Counted from the first letter of the stretch, positions 15,012-26,860 are shown. The stretch is DNA of 64,000 nucleotides from Apostichopus japonicus (GCF_037975245.1 NC_092582.1:22036577-22100576); one strand, 5' to 3'. The notes: generated by a model not told the origin, from the sequence alone. Translations and numbers: made by a program.

Positions 15012-15205
15012 TATAAATCTATGACGTACTGATGGAAACATGTACTTTTTAAGAAAAAGTAGCCCAAGAAAGAACCTGGGCACGAAAACCAAACGACTGA
15101 TCCGCTCTCAGCCCCAGTCCCCTTGCATCGGGACTGTGACTGTGTGATCATCGTCGGGTGTGCATCACCCGATATAAATCTATGACGTACTGATGGAAAC
15201 ATGTA
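15012..15205. repeat. 33-bp direct repeats flanking a four-hairpin cassette
   Basis: The sequence starting tataaatctatgacgtactg (33 bp) occurs at 15012-15044 and 15173-15205. Between them lie four successive local hairpins: 15043-15061, 15062-15081, 15115-15136 and 15154-15172. The last ends exactly at the second repeat. The function is unknown. Confidence 0.85.
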
Positions 15206-16419
15206 TTCTACATATTACAAGAATAAATAATCATTTGTGATTCAATCAGAGATCAATAAACCGATACCATATATTTGTATTACTGTTTCATTTTAGACAG
15301 AAAAAACAAAAAACTTTGATATGTCCACCAATATTGGAAAGGCTGTATTATAATTATTCCATTTATGTTGCATACTGTAAAATATCCATCTAAGAAACAC
15401 TCTGAATTCCAAACTTCCACAAAATGATTGATCAAATTTTAAAAGTTCATAGTAACTTAAACAAGTTTGTGTATTCTAGTTAGAACTATAAAGCCATCCT
15501 TGATAATAAACTGTTTAAAACCACTATTACTTTCTGGATGGTAATACAACTAGAATTAGGTGACTAGATGTCTGCAATTTTCGGGGACAGTCCCTGATTC
15601 CAATGTTTCATTTTCACTAGGCCTACCAGACTAGCACTGTTGATTGTCTGAATAACAAATACCGCACCGGCCCGGCAATAAATAAATGATACTACATTCT
15701 TCGGAAAATATTCCAAAATCTATCAAAATTGTGGCAAACCATAAAGTACTAAGTACAAAATATTTTACTTCATTTTATCACGGTACCACAAAATAATAAT
15801 TCTTGAAAATAACATTTACTTTAATACTGGCAAAAGGTATCACCATATTGCATCTGAGGACCTCCAGAAATACAAAAATTTCTCAAAGGGAGGGGAACCC
15901 TTTCCCCATTGACCTCCCCCCATGTCACACAATCCACCGTCAACACTTGTTCCAGATTTCTATTAAAAAGATATGGCCACCTTAAATTAAAACTATAGAA
16001 CAACCAGGTGCATAGCTAGATGTCATCTTGTAGGGCCAAAAGCTTCCCATGGGGGCAGAAACTATTTGTCTCAAAAACTAACAGTTCTGACAATTTTTAT
16101 TGGGGGGGGGAGGGTGGAGGAGCCAATTTGTCATGGGTTTATATCCCCTTCCCCAGCCCCATGGCCAAGCCACTGAGAAGGACATGACAACTCCACTGAT
16201 ACAAGACATTGTCAACTACTAGTACTATGGCAAAACTACAATGTAGCCACCTAGTTGTCCAACCTTCACAAACATGATCAAGTTTGAACAAGTTCAGACA
16301 AATATTTGATAAAAACTTTGGTCAGTTTAACTACCAATCTTCATTGCAAGATTGTAATATAGTTTTATGCTTATCTTGTTAAAATTACAGCTGATATCCA
16401 ACAGACAACAAAGGTTAAT

Positions 16420-16602
16420 TTAACATATCAAAAAGCATATTACAATTACATGATTTACGTTCGAAACTTCCAGAACTTGTAATTGGTGTAAAGTTAAGGC
16501 CCTTTTCTTTGATCTGATTGGCTGTTCGCTGACTTTAACACGTATTGAATATTCATATAACTGGATAGCCAAAACCCGGGAATTTTCTACAACAGCGGCC
16601 AT
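16420..16602 (-). CDS. Possible first exon of an unknown minus-strand gene
   Basis: A good start context (caagATGGCCG) opens MAAVVENSRVLAIQLYEYSI; the frame runs 60 codons to a stop. It lies 1.1 kb upstream of MRPS18B in the opposite direction, as in a divergent promoter pair. I found no clear donor and no downstream exon, so this may be chance. Confidence 0.2.
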   Translation of the reverse strand: MAAVVENSRVLAIQLYEYSIRVKVSEQPIRSKKRALTLHQLQVLEVSNVNHVIVICFLIC

Positions 16603-17737
16603 CTTGATTTGAATGCAAAGAAAGAAATAGCTGTAATTACCTTACCTTTTATCGATCCTAAGGAAAAATGGATACAACAAAATGTTGCAAGAAAGATATC
16701 AAATTCAAAATTTTCACCAAACGACGACGAACGTACTGAATATCATGGTACAACGTCAAAACGCTGTCCATATCACACCCATCATATGGGCATGTAGAAT
16801 ATATAACGTTAATATATAGCAACTGTCCATACTGTATATCAGTATCACTTACATTTATTGCGATTGCCTGGTCATCCGAGCCCAACAGTACTCGCTGGTT
16901 GAGATTTTATATTCCTGCAATTGTCTTTGATCTTTATATGATGTCGGCTAAGGCCTAACCTTTCTGATTATTACGAATATGACAGACAAATAACGCCTCG
17001 CCCAACATCTTATCGCAGTGCAATACTACAAACCCTACGTACTGTAAGCTAGTGTGCCATGTGTTACTGTATCAGCTTGAGAACTTCGAGATGCCTGCAT
17101 TGAAATTTCTATTTCTTGAATATCTTCGAAAATTATCCTTCATTTAGAAATTTTCCTCCTACTGTGACATCCTTTAGTTTGGATATCGTACACTATAACC
17201 CTTATAAGAGTATTAACAATGAAAATTGGGAAAATTTTTGTTGCAAAGACACACACTTCTGTTTAAGCTACAACGCCATGCCAGCCCAGCTCTGTAATGC
17301 TGAACGTAACGTGGATCGATAAGCAGTAGCACTGCCCGCATGCAGTCTAGCTGTAACGCACGCTTACACGTACACAGTATGAACAGTGTAGGAATTCGCC
17401 GAGATGGAACATCCGGGTACTCTTGAATGTTGGCATTGTACCAAGGTAGGTCAAACCTATATGCGCATGTCCTACACAGAAATTAATACCGTGATGTCAT
17501 AGAGCAGGCGATGAGACCTCTATAGTGCGTGTTCATGTACATGTTCCCAACTATAAAAATAGAGCCCACATCTTTTAAATTTTTGTCATAAAAAGAGGAT
17601 AATGTGACAAAATTCTCAGTGTCTAAATAGTTTTAGAAGGTTTCAATTGTCACAAAGAATTTTATTTGATTATTAATGCAACAAAATGATGACTTGTAAT
17701 CTGCTTAAAAACCACACTCGTTTGAGTAATTAACAAA

Positions 17738-17866
17738 ATGGCTGCGCCCATGGGAAGGTATGCTGCTCAGAAATCATTCCAGCAATTCCACCTTTTAATG
17801 TCGGCTCGTATGATCCCGATTTGGAAAGGAGTTGGTTACACCTCCTGGAGTCAACGGCCGTTATTG
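17738..17866 (+). CDS. MRPS18B: MRPS18B exon 1 (residues 1-43)
   Basis: Starts MAAPMGRYAAQ in the context acaaaATGG and ends ..SQRPLL before the donor gtaaat, phase 0. It is rich in Arg, Lys, Ser and Gln with no Asp or Glu, as expected of a cleaved mitochondrial presequence. A further small exon between this and exon 2 cannot be excluded, because presequences are not conserved. Confidence 0.8.
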
Positions 17867-20800
17867 GTAAATGTCTATGCAGAGAATATTCGAATTGGAG
17901 CGTTGCTTATAACTTATAAACACGATAGATTTATTTATACTAGCCTAGGGCTAGCTAGACTAAAGTAGTATAAGTATAACTACAGTAGTAAACGTAAAAT
18001 GGTACTATTATTGGCCTAGGCATACATGCTATTAATTACTACTGTACATCATTCATAGAAAGTATGATTGCATACGGTAAATACCCGATAGTAAGTGCAT
18101 TTTATTCTGTAAAAGGATATTGGTGATGATGGTCTACTCAATTGTGCTAGGTTGTTTAGTTCTATACTTGTGCAATGTGATTTCTTCGATGGTTTGACCA
18201 AATTCTGTGGTAAAAAGAGAGAATTTAGCCTACAGTTGTAAAGGTGGAGAGTCAGAATGCACAAAACAGGGGGGAAATTTCCTAACTTCGAGCATGCAAT
18301 GAAGTGTACTGCACAATCCCGTTGAATTGGTGAAATAATCCACGAAAGTGTCTCAAAATACAAAACTGATGTATCTTAGTTTCACTGTCTGAATTTTTCT
18401 TTATCACATATTTCGTAGGAACCTTGAATTTTTTACCAGGCCCCCTTGACCAACAGGGTTTTAGCCCATGACACTCTCACAAGCTTGAACACCCAGAAAA
18501 AATTCCAAAGAAGATTTTCTCACACCATACTGTATAGAAAGTATCCAAAGAACAGGGGAACCAGATATGACCATCAATGCAACTCTAAACCCCCATGCCA
18601 CATTGTTTCAGCTAACATTTGGTACACTATAAATACCATCAAACCTAATTTGGGTCCCATACATTTTAATTTAAACATTTATTGTATGTTCTTTTATTTT
18701 CAGATATGCCAACCAAAATTTCCACAGCCACCCATCGGAGATGTTGCAACATGTAATTCGTATCATACCAGCTCACCAGTCTGGAAAAGTTCTGACCTTA
18801 CTGATGAAGAGCTTCATAGAGCTAAAGCATACTTAAACAGCGAAGGTGAGCAATTGATCCTTCGATGAGTAATTTAATTGAAAAACAGCTGTGTTGTACT
18901 AGGGACCTTTCAATATAAGACATTAACCGGAATTTCAATGAATGGAGGTATATATATCGATATATATCTAAATATATATATATTAGCAAAAATGACACCA
19001 AAACAGAACTGGTATTGTTCGATACAGGTGACAAACGCCTACAGTGGAATTAAGCGCTTCCTTACCGATTTGGAACCTCTGGACATACAATCAGCGTCCA
19101 TAGCCTAGTGGTTATGGTGTCCGGCGCATATAGAGCGGGAGGCCAGGGTTTGAATCTCGAGGGGGGGGGGGGGCTGGAAGTTTCTTCACTGTTCTGGATT
19201 TTCCAACTCACTACAAATATATATATATCTCAGGGAGTTACAATCTCTCCTTTGTGCTTTCAGATTATAAAGAGAGATACCAAGATAAACCAGTCTGGGC
19301 CAACTACAAGAGAAACTTCAAGGGACAAGTACCACCAGCGGTAAGGAATATAGATTTATTTCTTGTAAAGCCTAGGATGTCAGACCTTTCAAGTATGACA
19401 TATTTCATGTTAATCTTTGATATATAGAAGGAAAACATTGATTGATGTCACTATCACTTAAATTTTATCACTTGCTGTCTATTGATATCTTTATTTTATT
19501 CAAAATTACATGGAATGAGTAAAGTTGTAAACCTTGTTTTTTTGTAAAGTTTAGATATATATTTTTTTTAGCATACGCACAATGGTATGAAACCCAAAGA
19601 AGTAGTTGTTGTTTTAAACTGAAGAGAACGGCTGTGTAGGTGACAGTGGTGGGGGGGGCGGGAATTAGGCAGGTGTGGTCCCTGTCTGTGGATGGCATCA
19701 CCATCTTTCCTATGATGTTGATTTGCAAGAACCTTCATAGATGATTTACAAAAACTTCTTCATGTTTTCTGTTTTCTTTTTCACAGAAAACGAGAAAAAG
19801 ATGCATAGTGAGTATTCCAATTATTTGCTAATTATGAATTAGTGAATAGAATAATCAACCTTAGAGTGTCTATTTCCTGTCTGAATGTAGATGTCTAAGT
19901 CAATATTATGTACTGTAACCTGCAATGCACTATTGAAATCTAGTTGCTTGATTCTTCACCTACTTAATCTAATCTTACTTATTCTTTTCCACAGAGAGGA
20001 AACGACGAACACAGAAAAGTAACTTCCAATGCATGTCCGATATGCCGTGATGAGAACTTAGTTGTTGATTATAGGGTACAGTACCTTTGCCTCTTTATTT
20101 TACTGTACACTTCTGCACGGAGGTACGTTCTATTACGTATCTCTAGTTAAATTGATAAACCTTCAATAACTGTTGATTCTTGCCTATGGCTGGTTGCTGA
20201 CCCGTGGTTGGCATGCCTAGTATTGTTTTCTCCTATGCTTCAGATATGCATTGTCAATTCTTACTATGCTTCAGAGTCCTATTGTCTTCTACTATGCTTT
20301 ACTCTCCTATTGTCGGTACTTCGTGTGCTGGAATAAAATACTGTTACGTCTTACTAAGCTTCAGTTACGCATTGTTTTTACTATCATTCAGTTGCCTATT
20401 GTTTTTTCTACTTGCTTTGGTTACCTATTGTTTTCTTCTTAGTATGCTTCAGTTACCTATTGTTCTCTATAATGCTTCATTGCCTTTTTTCTACTATGCT
20501 TCAGTTTCCAATTGTTTTTTCTACTTGCTTCAGTTACCAATTGTTTTCTTCATAGTATGCTTCAGTTACCTATTGTGTTTGCTATAGTGGTTCAATAACC
20601 TATTGTTTTCTACTCTTCACCTACCTATTGTTGATTCCTTCTGTACTTGGATTTCAATACAGATATTTCCCACTAAATTTCTATTGTGCTTCAGTTCCCT
20701 ATTGTTTGGTACTATGTTGCAGTCACGTACTGCTGTTTCCTACTTGCATATACGACCGTCACGCAAATAATCTTTTTCCTCCTTTCTATCTTTCTGTTTT

Positions 20801-22312
20801 TCACAGAATACTCAACTTTTAGACCAGTTTATTTGTCCTCACTCTTGGGAGATATATTCAGATAGTGTAACTGGTAAGCATTCCATGCTTAGTCTTGTAT
20901 ATCTTGTTTCTAGATATTTATACAGGAAACAACAAGTTTTCACCCCTTTTATTAGAATTAATAGGGATTCCAGATTTGATGAATAAATAAAACAAGGTGT
21001 AACACATAGATAATTGCCCAACAACAATATATAAACAAGAATGTTCATATTTGATATGAACCGATGGCTAGAACCCATTGGACTCATGCACAGTGACATC
21101 ATATTCATCACTTGTGGGTCACCCTGGTAACTGGTAGCCGTAGGTAACATAGCCACGTTAACTGAACCACGCAGCAATATAATCTGATATAACTTGAAAA
21201 CACTCCAGTGTGATGGAACTGCATAAATACACACGTCTCCCCATGTTGTGTGTTGAATCGCAGAGAGAAGGCCCTCCCTCCCACAGCAACACATGAAGTA
21301 TATTGTTGTGAAAGATGCTAGAAGGGGTGTTGTAAAAGCTGATATTTCCTCATGGTCTAAACTCAATGATTAGGACTGCTGTCCTATTTCTTTACTGATG
21401 TATTATAAGTATGGAGTGATACCTGGGAAATGAGTAGAAAGTACCTGATGTATATTACTTAAGGGACCATACCATTGACATCAATGCCATGTTCATTTCT
21501 TGTTTACCTTCTACACAGGTGTTTGCCAGCAACAGCACAAATTATTGGAAACAGCCATCACTAAGGCCAGATCATACGGTATGAGATAGCTAATCCTTGC
21601 CACATTCGTGTTGTCTCTGTAACATAAGGGGAGGGTTGAATGGTGTGTTCTATTAACCCATTCTGAAGTTAGATGTTAGCTGTAGCTGATTATCTGACCT
21701 ATAAGGTAGCATACTCCTATTAGCGTCTATATCAATCCGCCCGAATGTTTTCCTTCAGGAAAAGTGCCAAAAAGCACTTAGGAGAACATCTTTTTTGACC
21801 TGTTATCAATTAGGATCTAGTTTTTTGTGGCTTGCATGTCGAAGAGCATGAATGGAAGTACATGTGGTGCATAAATTGGGTCAATTAAGGCAACTTTAGA
21901 CCCCTTTAGGCCTCCCAGGGCAGCGTACGAAAATTGTTTACTACTGAGTGAAGCGGTTTGTTTTAAGTGACAAAAACTTCAGGCTCTGATAGCAAAAATT
22001 CTGCGCTGTCATTTGTACGGAAAATTGATGGTGCCATGAAAGGCCAACTTGTCAGCTATCCGGTGATGGGTAGCGGTTAGCTAGTGAGAACTTCTATCTA
22101 GACTTAGAGACCACATTACTTTTGTGATTTAGTGTGTAAGTCAATGGGGCTATTAATGGGCGTATGATACCATATATCCTGCCACATGCTATCAGTTTAG
22201 AATCTCACTATTCTTACTTATTTCTTCCTTGTCAGGATTGATTTTCTACGAAGTTCAGAAGATCCACTACAATTACGAAGATTATTACAAGCAACAAGCA
22301 GAAAAGAGATGA
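17738..22312 (+). CDS. MRPS18B: Mitochondrial ribosomal protein S18B (mS40), whole gene, 8 coding exons
   Basis: Component of the small subunit of the mitochondrial ribosome, made in the cytosol and imported to the matrix. Joining 17738-17866, 18704-18845, 19264-19340, 19787-19807, 19995-20075, 20807-20873, 21519-21578 and 22236-22312 gives an uninterrupted 217-residue protein; every intron is GT..AG and every junction keeps phase. Diagnostic stretches are KPVWANYKRNFKGQVPP (about 99-115), the zinc-type ACPICRD (136-142), DQFICPH (156-162), TGVCQQQHK and ITKARSYGLIFYEV. These match the S18B paralogue, not S18A or S18C, in which the sequence around CPIC differs. Human S18B is about 258 residues; this one lacks most of the C-terminal extension. 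The basic N-terminus without acidic residues fits a mitochondrial presequence. The start ATG at 17738 is the first in the open frame. It converges with crumbs. Confidence is high for identity and slightly lower for exon 1. Confidence 0.93.
18704..18845 (+). CDS. MRPS18B: MRPS18B exon 2 (residues 44-90)
   Basis: Acceptor cttttattttcag, then ICQPKFPQPPIGD..., ending ..AKAYLNSE with one extra G before gtgagc (phase 1). It corresponds to the variable N-terminal part of the mature protein before the conserved ERY.DKPVWANY block. Confidence 0.88.
19094..19160 (+). mobile_element. tRNA-derived SINE head in MRPS18B intron 2
   Basis: Contains an A-box-like tagcctagtggtta (19101-19114) and a B-box-like gggtttgaatctc (19146-19158) at tRNA spacing, followed by a long G run. 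It lacks a clean acceptor stem, so it is a SINE or tRNA pseudogene rather than a working tRNA. Confidence 0.6.
19264..19340 (+). CDS. MRPS18B: MRPS18B exon 3 (residues 91-116)
   Basis: Acceptor ttgtgctttcag and donor gtaagg. Encodes DYKERYQDKPVWANYKRNF followed by KGQVPPA. This is the S18B signature, matching the 'ERY..RPVWADYRRN.KG.VPP' form of vertebrate S18B. Confidence 0.95.
19787..19807 (+). CDS. MRPS18B: MRPS18B exon 4, 21-nt micro-exon (KTRKRCI)
   Basis: Seven codons between a strong acceptor (gttttctttttcacag) and donor gtgagt. KTRKRCI aligns with the RTRK.CIR block of S18B, so it is real despite its size. It adds a conserved Cys (C122) next to the CPIC motif. Confidence 0.9.
19995..20075 (+). 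CDS. MRPS18B: MRPS18B exon 5 (residues 124-150, CPIC zinc motif)
   Basis: Acceptor attcttttccacag, donor gtacag. Encodes RGNDEHRKVTSNACPICRDE and on to VVDYR. The CPIC pair (137, 140) is the S18-family metal-binding motif. Confidence 0.95.
20215..20725 (+). repeat. Pyrimidine-rich degenerate tandem repeat in MRPS18B intron 5
   Basis: About 28-base units around atgcttcagttacctattgt with tttctacta linkers, more than 15 diverged copies. It is responsible for the spurious long open frames here. Confidence 0.85.
20807..20873 (+). CDS. MRPS18B: MRPS18B exon 6 (residues 151-172)
   Basis: Acceptor tttctgtttttcacag, donor gtaagc. Encodes NTQLLDQFICPHSWEIYSDS and VT, then the first base of Gly173 (phase 1). 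It contains Cys160, likely another zinc ligand. Confidence 0.95.
21519..21578 (+). CDS. MRPS18B: MRPS18B exon 7 (residues 173-192)
   Basis: Acceptor ccttctacacag, donor gtatga, phase 1 on both sides. Encodes GVCQQQHKLLETAITKARSY, the conserved S18 C-terminal helix region. Confidence 0.94.
22236..22312 (+). CDS. MRPS18B: MRPS18B exon 8 with stop (residues 193-217)
   Basis: Acceptor tttcttccttgtcag. Encodes GLIFYEVQKIHYNYEDYYKQ then QAEKR and TGA at 22310-22312. The protein ends soon after the conserved GL..Y.V block, so the longer tail of vertebrate S18B is missing. Confidence 0.93.
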
Positions 22313-23149
22313 CATTGCAAAGCTATAAAGTGGAAATTTGGAAGTGGACAATAATAGCATTGAGGGGATTTTATTTGAGGACCTAAGCAGCTGGTTGAAC
22401 TAACTCTATGGTTGAACAAATGCTAATTTTCATTAACGACCAAACCATGCAACTGCAAAGATTTCACATCAGGAAGAATGTTCAAGAAAATTGGGGAAAG
22501 TTTAACCAAGTTTAATCGTCAGACCTAAATGACCGAGTGAAACCAAATATGCACAGATTTAATGTTACAACATGTTGCTAAGATTTGTTATTAAAATTAA
22601 CCTTCAGCCTAAGCCTACGACACTTTCACTGCAATCTACTTGTAGACTATTTTGCGTATTAGATTCTGGGCTATTATTATGCAAGGTTTCTTAATGCCAG
22701 CCAATGTCACCTATTTGAGGAAGTTGAAATATGTCAAAATGAATTATATTACAACATGGCACTAGTTTCTTGTTTCTATTCCTGTTGGGATGTGGACTAT
22801 TGTATTATAAGTTATATAAATGTAACCACTTATTCTAGGCATCTGGACTATCATGTCAATAGTGCTGAGACATTGCATACTGTTTGATATGACGTGTGGT
22901 ACATGTAATCCAAATGATATACGAAGATAATTGGCTTTATACAGAACATCATATGACTCTACAACCAATTAAAATTAAACCAGTCTTCTGCTGTAACATT
23001 TTTCATATGAAATGATCTTGCAAATAATGCATAGTTTCAAATGTGTCTATCTGGTTCCCTCTCCCTGGAGCTTTGCATTGAAAGGGTTCTATATGCAAAA
23101 CTGTTGGTAAGGGCGATGGATAGTATTAACTGTATTGTCATCTTCATGT

Positions 23150-23155
23150 AATAAA
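23150..23155 (+). promoter_or_regulatory. Polyadenylation signal of MRPS18B
   Basis: AATAAA about 840 bases after the MRPS18B stop, followed by tgttgcatgattcc and then a GT-rich stretch (gtgtattccttgtgggtttttgtcttg) typical of the downstream element. The 3' UTR would be about 22313-23175. Confidence 0.65.
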
Positions 23156-25465
23156 CTGTTGCATGATTCCAACTTCATGTGTATTCCTTGTGGGTTTTTG
23201 TCTTGTCAAATGGCTTAAAGACACCACCTGCTTTAGAGTATAAAAGAGATGCTATGCATTTCTGTTTGTTTTAGCCGAGTGACATCCAACCTTGTATCAT
23301 ATAGGTTGTATTTAAAGGACTCTTAGTTATTTACTCACATTAAAGAGGGAGCCATAGATAAATCTAATTCACTTGGTTTCAAGTGGAGTTGGGATTACGA
23401 AGCACTTAAATGAAATCATGATTAAATATGTAACTTTATACAACTTTGGTACTCAGTCTACATAGTTTATTGTGAAGGAGAAGTCCAGAATAATAATGAT
23501 AAACAAGATTGCTTATTTCTGTTGTGTAGACACATTTATTATTATTATTATCATTATTATTAATAAATATATAAACTAATTTACACTTTGGTCAGGTCAC
23601 ATTCATGCAATTAAAGTGAATAAATACATTCCTAAAATCATTCACGACTGTACAATAATGTCGGAAAAAAAAAAGGTTACATATGAAACAATGAAAGCTT
23701 CAACGTCTGCATACATGGTGTAATAGTCTAAAAAAGTTAAAAACCAGTTTCAAAATCAAATAGCAAACGTCTTGTTCTGTAGCTAAATGAAAAGGCAGCT
23801 CATTGGTGGTAATGTTTAATATTTCTTTAGAGTGATATTTTTTCTTAGCCTCAATTGACAACCCTGTAATCTTCACCATTTAATAGTGCAACTTAAACAT
23901 TAATTGTGTAAACATTTTAATGTCAATATTTCTTGGTCCAACAAATAAAAAAGTTTGGAGTACAGGTTATATTTTCTGTATCTATTTTGACTTTTCAAGA
24001 TATCCCATTCAAAGTTCTTTTCTAAAATGCTACTTTTTGAAATATTTCAATGTCTCACCAAATAATGTTAACATTAAATCCACTGTCATGTAAACTTGTG
24101 GTATACTAAATCCAAAAACCCTGTGGTTGTTATGACAACATTTGCATTCGATTATTATTCTTTAACCCATTGGACGTATCATTTTTAACATATATTTTTA
24201 GACCGCAAAAACTCTTTGTCTGTTGAACATTAATTAAGAGTCAATTCATCATTAAGTACTTTCTGAGAAAGTAGAAAAAAAGTGGAAAATCTAGTCAGTG
24301 GTGAACTTGGCCTGTTTCATACTATCCTACTGTGGGCTCAAACATCCTTAACCAGTCCCCTCCCCTCCCATCCCCTGACAATTGAATCTTTAGACTGCAT
24401 ATCTGTAATGTCTCATGTCATACTCCAGAATGTATAATACTTTTTCTTGCATTTCAAGAATCTGTTACTACAAGTAAACTAACATGAAGCTGAAACCAAG
24501 ACTTCTCCACCAAAATTCAGCTTGTGTTCACCATTTTTTGCACTTTGACCTGTGCTGAATACTATATCTTCTCTTCAATATTACTACAAAACTTAACAAA
24601 CACGTTTAATACTGTCTCGAAACACAAACACGTTATTGTCTATAAATACATGATCGAATTTAAAACTGGTGGGGCAAGAAAAATATATTTCATAACTGCA
24701 GAATGGTTAGAAATAAATAAATTAGTTGTCTCATACTGGGGGTAAAAGAAACCTTATGCCCTTGAAGAATTCAGTATTCACAGGGGGGAGGAAAAATCCA
24801 CCTATTGTCATAGCTGTGTGTTAGCTATTTTAGAATGCTAAAATTGGCCACAAAGACGACCTTAAAACAGTTCTGATAGCTAGTGACCCCCCAGTTAACA
24901 CGCCCTCATGCCTTTGTTCATAATACCAAATGTCACTCGAAGTTGGGTGTCACAGGAATCGATCCAAATCGGCAATTACGGTCAAAATTTGCGACCTAAC
25001 TGATGAATGCACATCAAGATCGGGACTGTGGCCTATGAGGAAAGAAACTCTAAATTCAAATGAAGGGTAATCACTTCCAACAATCCATACCACTTCTTTT
25101 ATCACAGCTCAAAGTCACTCCTCTTATGGAACAAGTACGGTTTCGTTTATCACAACGTTGCATAACACCGTATAAAGGGATATAACTTTAAAATGCTCTT
25201 CTGGATCAATAATATCTTAAATAGCAATTAAAAAAAATACATTTTTATCCAACTAAGAATGACATTAATGCTGTATTTTCAATAGCAGTGGATAAATATT
25301 AAGCTTGTGTAATAACAATTGTTATTTTCAGTCCAATTGCCCAGTGTGCACATTGGACTTTAAGTGAGACATAAAAAACACAGACTGGTCCATACTGTCA
25401 GTTTTATGACTGACTCAATCAGTTCTAATTTCTCAAATTTGTTTTTCGTTTTTTTAAATAATGTA

Positions 25466-25532
25466 TGGAACCGGTTAAAACTGCGGTTTCAAATATCGGT
25501 TTAGACCGGTTAACCGTGCAGCCTTAGTTTGC
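25466..25532. mobile_element. Second hAT-like end with ACCGGTTAA motifs
   Basis: The reverse strand reads AAGGCTGCACGGTTAACCGG, and ACCGGTT occurs in both orientations within 60 bases. It resembles a hAT terminus; only a fragment is present. Confidence 0.3.
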
Positions 25533-26562
25533 CCTAGTTAATATCATATCACTATTGAACATAAATCACTAAAACATGATCTGTGGTGATTTCATTGTAC
25601 GATCAAGGTGTTATAAATATTTCATGAGAATAATCCTTTCCATTTCAGCATCCATAAAATATTCAATTTTTAGTACAAAAAGTTAGTCTTATTCTTTGGT
25701 CCAATATCATGCAATTTTTTAAATATTTTTTTAAAATTTGTAACCATTTAAACAACGATTCACTGAGGACAATCATTAATGCTCCAGAAATATGTCCGTA
25801 GACGTATAAAGCTAAAACAAAATGAAAAGCTAGGCCAGTGATTATTTGGCCAAAGTTGAAACACTGACCGCATGGTCCCTAAAGTACAGATATTAACTGG
25901 ACATCAGTGGACAAGTGATAAGACAACCAATGGTCAACATTAATTTATTTACCATTAGTGGATCCAACCACAATGTCTCAATCGGACATCCATGTTACCC
26001 TTAGAAATAATCATTGTTTAGGATAAGACATGCCTGCCTACCTTTGCTTACATATGCAATGTCAATCAAGATTGGACTATTAAAACTAAAACAGGCCCAG
26101 CCAATTGCATATAAAAATGGCTATGTTTACAGGATTTGGAGAAAGTCGTCCCTTCTTTAAGGGAAAGAAAATCTTTATGGAGATCGAATCAAACAGAATG
26201 TGAAGGAATTGAAGAATTTTTTTTTGTCTATCAATTTATAAAAATGGAATGTGCTGTGGCCAATTTTATATACAAAAAAAATGCTAAAAGGTAATAGTAA
26301 TACTTGTGCCCACAATTAATTTCCCCTTACTCCTCCCCTTAAAAAAAGAACGTCCTAAAACCATATAAAGTGTTCTCAACACTTTGGTATACTACAATAT
26401 AAAATACATATATCAGGATACAAAATATACAAGCTTAAAAAATATTGACACAATTCTTTTGCCATGATTGCTCTCAAAATGTCAGCACACACAAGGTATG
26501 AATTGTCATTTTTGGTGACAAAAAAAATAAATAAAAGGGGGTGGGGGGGAGCTAAGGCATAG

Positions 26563-26860
26563 ATGTTCCTTTAAAACCACTCCAGTGTCCCACAATGAGA
26601 TGGAGAAATGAATACCCATGGATGTTCCAGTATAACCACTCCAGTCTCACACAACGAGCTAGGGAAGTGAATACCCATGGATGTTCCATTATAACCACTC
26701 CAGTCTCACACAATGAGAGGGAGAATGAATACCCATGGATGTTGCATTGTAACCACTCCAGTCTCACACAATGAGAGAGGGGAAATGAATACCCACAAGA
26801 GGGGGAATGAATACCCATGCATGTTCCATTATAACCACTCCAGTCTCACACAAATATATT
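26563..26860. repeat. 61-62 bp minisatellite, about 4.5 copies
   Basis: Unit core aatgaatacccatggatgtt followed by ccattataaccactccagtc and a variable gag/ggg run. One shortened unit lies near 26790-26820. Confidence 0.9.

Larger units (their letters stand above)
5886..16400. other. No supported gene: repeat-rich intergenic or intronic DNA
   Basis: Contains the polypurine tract, the 59-bp palindrome array, the gcacagtgtac cluster, a hAT-like end, the 42-bp palindrome and the hairpin cassette, all listed separately. Poly-C or poly-G runs occur at 7202-7230, 7444-7453, 7762-7772 and 8995-9007. The open frame at 13899-14102 (minus) ending KRLSKRFAQKSEQIAL is unconvincing as an exon. Confidence 0.55.

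Noticed and set aside
19094-19160. Functional tRNA gene
   Set aside because: A and B boxes are present, but the acceptor stem does not pair and a G run replaces the 3' end.
20204-20822. Plus-strand open frames of 127, 63 and 64 codons
   Set aside because: Translation of the degenerate pyrimidine-rich tandem repeat in an intron; rich in Leu, Ser, Phe and Tyr with no fold signature.
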